Of a stretch of DNA of 64,000 nt, positions 61,555-64,000 are shown in pieces; positions within the stretch are counted from its first letter, which is position 1, and each line of letters opens with the position of its first letter. The notes below the pieces were generated by a model. It saw only the letters and a program-made list of their open reading frames with translations, was not told the DNA's origin and searched no databases. The position numbers were made by a program, and so were the translations under genes. Source of the stretch: Clostridia bacterium (GTDB taxonomy: Bacteria > Bacillota_A > Clostridia > Christensenellales > Aristaeellaceae); contig JAFWYA010000018.1 of the NCBI GenBank assembly GCA_017517815.1, positions 45,512 to 109,511 on the forward strand. Reading direction: 5' to 3'.

Positions 61555-61692
61555 GTGGAATCTAAGACCGCCGGGGCACATACGGGTGCCCCGGCTCGCT
61601 TGGGTGAGGAGGGGCGAATATCATAGCAACACACCCTTCCCGTCGCAAAGGTAAAGTCACTTTGCTGGGGTTTGGGGGTTCTGCCTCAGCGC
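61555..61692 (-). repeat. Inverted diverged copy of the pre-recA repeat
   Basis: Read on the minus strand it follows the order of 60058-60181: GCTGAGGCAGAACCCC, CCAGCAAAG, TTTACCTTTGC, AAGCGAGCCG, CGGTCTTAGA against GCTGGGGCAGAGCCCC, CCAAGCAAGG, TTACCTTTGC, AAGCGAGCCG and CGGTCTAAGA. Confidence 0.7.
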
Positions 61693-62024
61693 GATTAACG
61701 GCGGCGTGATGGAACTGTCCGCAAAAAATGATTGTGTTGTGCGGTTTGAAGAAAACATTACCTGCTCCCTTCCCCCGCCATCCGTCTGCGCCCGATGCGC
61801 CCGCATCCGTGCTTACCACCGGCGACGGCACGCCCGTCGCGCTGCTTGCGGTGCTGACTGCCAGGCCGACTGTGGCTGACGGGCCGCAAACGTTGCGCTC
61901 ACTAATTGGAGATGCCTTTCCTCCCCCCTGGAGGAAGGGCTTTTTGAGTACCCCTGCTGCCTGTGAAACTGGCTTCAGGAAAAAGGGGAATCCCTGGCCT
62001 CTCGTATCCTGCTGCGAATCACAA
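61693..62024 (-). repeat. Non-coding interspersed-repeat-like region
   Basis: No start site, ribosome binding site or family match on either strand. The sequence has GC-rich short inverted blocks (for example CCTTTCCTCC/GGAGGAAGG at 61916-61939) and reads like an intergenic repeat whose accidental frames are often annotated as small hypothetical proteins. Confidence 0.45.
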
Positions 62025-62057
62025 CAAAAAAGCGCCCGGACGCTTTCACGTCCGGGC
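62025..62057 (-). terminator. Terminator of the solute-binding protein gene
   Basis: On the minus strand GCCCGGACG pairs with CGTCCGGGC around 6 nt, followed by GCT6. Confidence 0.9.
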
Positions 62058-62075
62058 ATAAATGGGACTGAGGAA

Positions 62076-63566
62076 TTACTTGCTGTTGATGTACGCGGTG
62101 GCTTCCTCTTCGTAATCGGCCAGGCCTTCGTCCTCGAGGCGGGCGATGTACTCGGCATACTGGGCCTCCAGATCACCGGTGGAGATGATCAGCGTGGCCA
62201 GCATTTCCTGCTCGATGGCCTTCAGCGTGGTGCCGAACTCGGTCCAGGTTTCCAGGTTGTCGGCGATGAAGGTGTAGTCGGTGGCGATGGAGTCTTCATA
62301 AGCCATGGCGTTCTGGGTGAAGGCGTTCAGGGTGCGGGTCTGGGCGTTTTCACGGGTCCAGCCGCCGGCGGTGTTGTACACATAAGCGCCGGCTGCGCGG
62401 TGCACGGTGTCGTCGGCATATGCGCCGATGCGCTCGTACTTGCCGTTGGGCTTGTCGATCCACTTGAACATCACGTCTTCAATGCCCATGTAGGTCAGCT
62501 CCTGGCCTTCCTCGCTGTAGCCCAGGTAGTTGATCAGCTCGACGGCAGCCTCGGGGTACTTGCAGTCGGCGGACACGACGGCTTCATAGTTGGTGGTGCT
62601 GGAATACTGCTTCACGCCGCCGGTGGGTTCGCCGGTTTCAACGTGTGCGAAGTTGGCCAGCACGAACAGATCCTCCACCTTTTCGGGAATGGGGAAGGTG
62701 TAGCGGCCGGGGAACCAGTTGTTGGCGGGGCCGGCAGCCTGGAAGTCGAAGATGCCCACTTCGCCGTTCCACAGCATTTCAGCGCTGGCAACCCAGTCGA
62801 GGTTGACAAAGTCAGGATACATGATGCCGTCCTGATACAGCTTGTTGAGGTACTTCACAGCGTCCAGATAGTTGGGATGCTTCACAAAGCGGGTCACGGT
62901 GCCGTCTTCCAGTGTGATGGTCTGGTCATAGGGGATGCCGTAGGCAGCGAAGACATGGTCCCACTCCTTGGCGGTGTTCAGGTGAGAGGCAAAGCCCCAG
63001 GTATCCTTCACGCCGTTCTGGTCGGGGTCGTCGAAGGTGAAGGCCTTAAGCACATTGTAGAGCTCATCCAGCGTGGTGGGCACAGCCAGGCCCAGATTGT
63101 CCAGCCAGTCCTTGCGCAGGTGGAAGTTGCTGGTATAGGGGGGCGACTGCACGGTCAGGCCGTAGATCTTGCCGTCCTTGTTCAGCGGCAGGGTGTTCAG
63201 GTAGCCTTCGGGATAGGCGGCCAGAATGTCCTTGCCGTACTCGGGCAGATAGGGGGCCAGGTCCAGCAGCTTGCCGCCTTCAGCCAGGTCCACAACGGTC
63301 TGGCCCTTGCCGGCAAAGATGTCCGGCAGCTCGCCGCCGGCGATCATGGTGTTGAGCTTGGTTTCGAAGTCGCGGCCATTGATATAGATGATGTTGATAT
63401 CCATATTCAGGCGCTTTTCAAGCTCGGTCAGAACTTCGGTCTCTTCGTTTACGTTGTTGTCGCCGGTCATCAGCCATGTGAGGACGGGCTTTTCTTCGGC
63501 CATTGCCATGGGCGCCATCGACAGCACCATCACCACAGCCAGGAGCAGGGCCAACCATTTCTTCAT
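62076..63566 (-). CDS. Orphan ABC transporter solute-binding protein
   Basis: A 496-residue exported binding protein with signal peptide MKKWLALLLAVVMVLSMAPMAMA-E. Family blocks are GGELPDIFAGKGQTVVDLAEGG, NKDGKIYGLTVQSPPYTSNFHLRKDWLDNLG, TFDDPDQNGVKDTWG and ADCKYPEAAVELINYLGY. Related to the 23536 product but distinct. It has its own promoter and terminator and no permease next to it in the window, so it must pair with permeases encoded elsewhere. AAAGGAGG precedes the ATG. Confidence 0.92.
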   Translation of the reverse strand: MKKWLALLLAVVMVLSMAPMAMAEEKPVLTWLMTGDNNVNEETEVLTELEKRLNMDINIIYINGRDFETKLNTMIAGGELPDIFAGKGQTVVDLAEGGKLLDLAPYLPEYGKDILAAYPEGYLNTLPLNKDGKIYGLTVQSPPYTSNFHLRKDWLDNLGLAVPTTLDELYNVLKAFTFDDPDQNGVKDTWGFASHLNTAKEWDHVFAAYGIPYDQTITLEDGTVTRFVKHPNYLDAVKYLNKLYQDGIMYPDFVNLDWVASAEMLWNGEVGIFDFQAAGPANNWFPGRYTFPIPEKVEDLFVLANFAHVETGEPTGGVKQYSSTTNYEAVVSADCKYPEAAVELINYLGYSEEGQELTYMGIEDVMFKWIDKPNGKYERIGAYADDTVHRAAGAYVYNTAGGWTRENAQTRTLNAFTQNAMAYEDSIATDYTFIADNLETWTEFGTTLKAIEQEMLATLIISTGDLEAQYAEYIARLEDEGLADYEEEATAYINSK

Positions 63567-63683
63567 ACAGGGTACCTCCTTTTTTTATTGTCAGTCCCGT
63601 TTTGCCGGCCATTGCCGCGCACACATGGGACAAACATACCATTTATGAAAAGAAACATTTTCTGACATCTTCCGCGTGCAAAC

Positions 63684-63712
63684 AGAATATCAAAAAAAAA
63701 AAAAAACGTCAA
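63684..63712 (-). promoter_or_regulatory. Promoter with homopolymeric spacer
   Basis: On the minus strand, TTGACG (63707-63712), a 17-nt spacer made of T15 plus GA (63690-63706), and TATTCT (63684-63689). Length changes in the T15 tract would alter -35/-10 spacing and thus promoter strength. Confidence 0.65.
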
Positions 63713-63785
63713 TAGTTTCATGCAAATTTTGAACATTTTTTTCATTTTATCATTCTTTTTTGGCCGCAAACGATTTGTGCGCCAT

Positions 63786-63818
63786 CAAAAAAACGCACCT
63801 GCGGTGCATGCAGGTGCG
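63786..63818 (-). terminator. Terminator of a gene beyond the window edge
   Basis: On the minus strand CGCACCTGC pairs with GCAGGTGCG around 7 nt, then T7. It isolates the solute-binding protein gene from upstream transcription. Confidence 0.85.
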
Positions 63819-63837
63819 CCAGACTGTCGATAAACCC

Positions 63838-64000
63838 ATTGGGAGGTGTCGGAGGGCCGCAGCCCTCCGACTGTCAATCCGACCTCAGCGACATGTGCGG
63901 TGAGGTCGGAAGCCTTGCGCAGCAAGGTTTCCTTGCAGGTTTTCACGGCCGCACCAAAGGTGCAGTGAAAACCTGTTTTGGCGGAAAAGATCGCCGCAGG
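63838..64000 (+). repeat. Palindrome-rich interspersed repeat
   Basis: A chain of four inverted repeats: GTCGGAGGGC/GCCCTCCGAC, CCGACCTCA/TGAGGTCGG, CCTTGC/GCAAGG, and CAGGTTTTCAC/GTGAAAACCTG. Its first block matches 6655-6690. No gene-like frame; it runs to the window edge. Confidence 0.6.

Noticed and set aside
61728..63665. 645-codon plus-strand frame over the third solute-binding protein
   Set aside because: Antisense shadow that also crosses a terminator and a repeat region.

Overview
The window looks like a moderately GC-rich Clostridia (Bacillota) chromosome, probably a gut anaerobe. The reasons are strong AGGAGG-type ribosome binding sites, LplB/YtcP-type sugar ABC permeases with their solute-binding proteins, DUF4838-type proteins, and a rimO-pgsA-cinA-recA block arranged as in many Firmicutes. 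I do not place it more finely.

Positions 1-12.9 kb hold ordinary single genes: a truncated coiled-coil repeat protein, a secreted acidic protein, an aspartate dehydrogenase with a class V aminotransferase, glucose-6-phosphate isomerase, an exported cyclophilin, a small membrane protein, an HSL-type esterase, and an unusual fusion of an epimerase-like domain to a glycerophosphodiesterase. From 27.07 down to 12.84 kb runs a ten-gene minus-strand operon: two ABC permeases, a solute-binding protein, a leaky-looking terminator, an SDR dehydrogenase, a DUF6259-like protein, a GH42-like protein, a DUF4838 protein, a BadF-type sugar kinase, MurQ and a Gfo/Idh oxidoreductase. A divergent AraC regulator faces it. 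Import, glycosidic cleavage, kinase and MurNAc-6-phosphate etherase suggest use of an amino-sugar or lactyl-sugar glycan.

The central discovery is a 28.7 kb genomic island at 28253-56988. It is bounded by a perfect 70-bp direct repeat that contains the last 25 nt and the terminator of a tRNA-Ala(GGC) gene. The intact tRNA and a tyrosine integrase lie at the right end. From left to right the island carries a type I restriction-modification operon with an embedded membrane-protein gene; a second sugar-utilisation locus (ROK-SIS fusion kinase, GH2 mannosidase-like enzyme, AraC, zinc dehydrogenase, FGGY kinase, short DUF4838 protein, solute-binding protein, two permeases, HpcH/HpaI aldolase, DeoR regulator, cytoplasmic sialidase-like BNR protein); and a right-end block of mobile-element genes (serine resolvase, ArdC-like antirestriction protein, ribbon-helix-helix regulator with three operator-like palindromes, a Cys-rich VLP-like gene and a winged-helix gene, each interrupted by an in-frame TAG, and the integrase). 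I see no relaxase or conjugation genes.

Right of the island are the tRNA, rimO-pgsA-cinA, recA flanked by diverged inverted copies of an interspersed repeat, and a third solute-binding protein whose promoter spacer contains an A15/T15 homopolymer. The island sugar locus mirrors the chromosomal one (DUF4838, LplB/YtcP-type permeases, solute-binding protein, AraC). This suggests related but not identical glycans are handled by a core locus and an acquired one.
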